A stretch of 64,000 nt of DNA from Zhihengliuella halotolerans. Lineage in GTDB: Bacteria; Actinomycetota; Actinomycetes; Actinomycetales; Micrococcaceae. The notes beneath the pieces were generated by a model that had not been told where the DNA came from, ran no database searches, and was given only the letters and a program-made list of their open reading frames with translations. The DNA is taken from the NCBI RefSeq assembly GCF_004217565.1, contig NZ_SHLA01000001.1, forward strand, positions 744,001-808,000, read 5' to 3'. Shown piece after piece: positions 63,384-64,000 of the stretch. The first letter of the stretch is position 1. Each line of letters opens with the position of its first letter. The translations under genes were made by a program, and so were the position numbers.

Positions 63384-63389
63384 TAACTT
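63384..63389 (+). promoter_or_regulatory. Leaderless -10 element TAACTT for the APC permease gene
   Basis: TAACTT ends 7 nt (TGACGAA) before the GTG at 63397; TGACAC at 63362-63367 with a 16-nt spacer may be the -35. No Shine-Dalgarno. Confidence 0.65.
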
Positions 63390-63396
63390 TGACGAA

Positions 63397-64000
63397 GTGT
63401 TGACGTTTCTCGAAGCACTCAAGCGGGTCCTGGTCGGGCGGCCCTTTGAGACCGAAACCCAGAAGCGGACCCCGTTGCGGCGGTTCGCCGCCCTCGGCAA
63501 GCTGAGCTCGAACGCGCTGTCCTCCGTGGCGTACGCGCCCGACGAGATCCTGTTGACTCTCGCCATCGCGGGCATGAGCGCGATCCATTTCTCGCCGCTC
63601 GTCGGCGCCGCGGTCATGGTCGTCATGTTCGTCATCATCGCCTCCTACCGCCAATCCGTTAAGGCCTACCCGGGCGGTGGCGGTGACTACATCATCGCCA
63701 GCAGGAATCTGGGGCCGCGGGCAGGTACGACGACGGGGGCGGCGCTCCTGATCGACTTCGTCCTGACGGTCGCCGTGTCCATGTCGGCGGCGGCCCACTA
63801 TCTCGTCGCCGCCCTGCCGCAGTTGCAGGGAAGCCGGGCCGAGATCGCGGCATGGGGCGTGGCCCTGCTGGCGTTCGCAAGCCTGCGCGGCCTGGGACGG
63901 TCGCGCTGGGCGCAGATCGTGCCGACCTACCTTTTCGTGGCCGGCGTCCTCGTGATGCTCGTCGTCGGTTCGATCCTCGCGGCGCTGGGCCAGCTCGGGC
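63397..64000 (+). CDS. APC family permease (3' end outside window)
   Basis: About 201 residues are visible and the frame is open at the window edge. GTG start chosen by the leaderless -10. The protein begins VLTFLEALKRVLVGRPFETE, then KLSSNALSSVAYAPDEILL, the first helix pair of amino acid/polyamine/organocation transporters. YPGGGGDYIIASRNLGPRAG follows in the next loop, and at least five membrane segments are seen. The M. tuberculosis counterpart beside ceoBC is Rv2690c. The substrate is unknown; linkage to TrkA proteins is compatible with cation or amino-acid transport. Confidence 0.9.
   Translation, partial: MLTFLEALKRVLVGRPFETETQKRTPLRRFAALGKLSSNALSSVAYAPDEILLTLAIAGMSAIHFSPLVGAAVMVVMFVIIASYRQSVKAYPGGGGDYIIASRNLGPRAGTTTGAALLIDFVLTVAVSMSAAAHYLVAALPQLQGSRAEIAAWGVALLAFASLRGLGRSRWAQIVPTYLFVAGVLVMLVVGSILAALGQLG

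Overview
The window reads as a piece of a high-GC actinobacterial chromosome, most likely Micrococcaceae (Arthrobacter-like). The family is inferred from gene content and order, not from a search. Supporting signs are the ftsZ-yfiH-yggS-sepF-yggT-divIVA division cluster, a glnA2-glnE pair with glnA1 close by, polyphosphate glucokinase, a fused CydDC, SepH, and several actinobacterial DUF families (DUF3093, 3159, 3710, 4191, 4192, 4193, 5998). Nearly all of the window is ordinary, densely coding core genome. There is no rRNA, tRNA, CRISPR array, prophage or IS element that I can support.

Layout. 1-6110: division and envelope genes (3' part of ftsZ, pgeF, yggS, sepF, yggT, divIVA), then lspA and rluD. 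6207-16352: single housekeeping genes (dnaE, hisD, nrdR; ppgK, map and panB on the minus strand) followed by glnA2. 16357-22922: the glnE adenylyltransferase, a BCCT osmolyte transporter and glnA1, which is the form carrying the adenylylation-site Tyr. 23130-33280: RDD protein, DUF4191, lipA-lipB, a degenerate Ser/Thr kinase, sucB and lpd (lipoate synthesis next to lipoyl-using enzymes) and pepA. 33551-40052: PAC2, DUF4192, the primary sigma factor, a small zinc protein and parE. 40074-47582: an M56 peptidase-BlaI pair divergent from cydA-cydB-cydDC. 47579-54887: parC, a GNAT/ADP-forming acyl-CoA synthetase fusion, a DUF5998 protein and a phosphodiesterase. 54884-64000: sepH, DUF4193, DUF3093, dut, DUF3710, an OB-fold protein, DUF3159, a DUF222/HNH protein, two TrkA proteins and the start of an APC permease. 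From the sigma factor rightward the order resembles the sigA-dut-ceoBC region of Mycobacterium tuberculosis and the hrdB-parE-parC-sepH-dut region of Streptomyces (recalled from established knowledge).

Most notable signals. (1) Three 17-bp palindromes of the form TTCTACG-N3-CGTAGAA fill the space between blaI and cydA. They suggest that a BlaI/M56 sensor pair controls cytochrome bd. (2) At least twelve genes have a TANNNT -10 hexamer 6-7 nt before the start codon and mostly lack a Shine-Dalgarno sequence, so they are probably leaderless. (3) GGGAAY-N18/19-GTT sequences resembling SigR/SigH promoters precede the primary sigma gene and the DUF4193 gene. (4) A 25-codon ORF overlaps the BCCT transporter start by 4 nt, suggesting translational coupling. 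(5) A DUF222/HNH gene interrupts an otherwise conserved DUF3159-TrkA neighbourhood.
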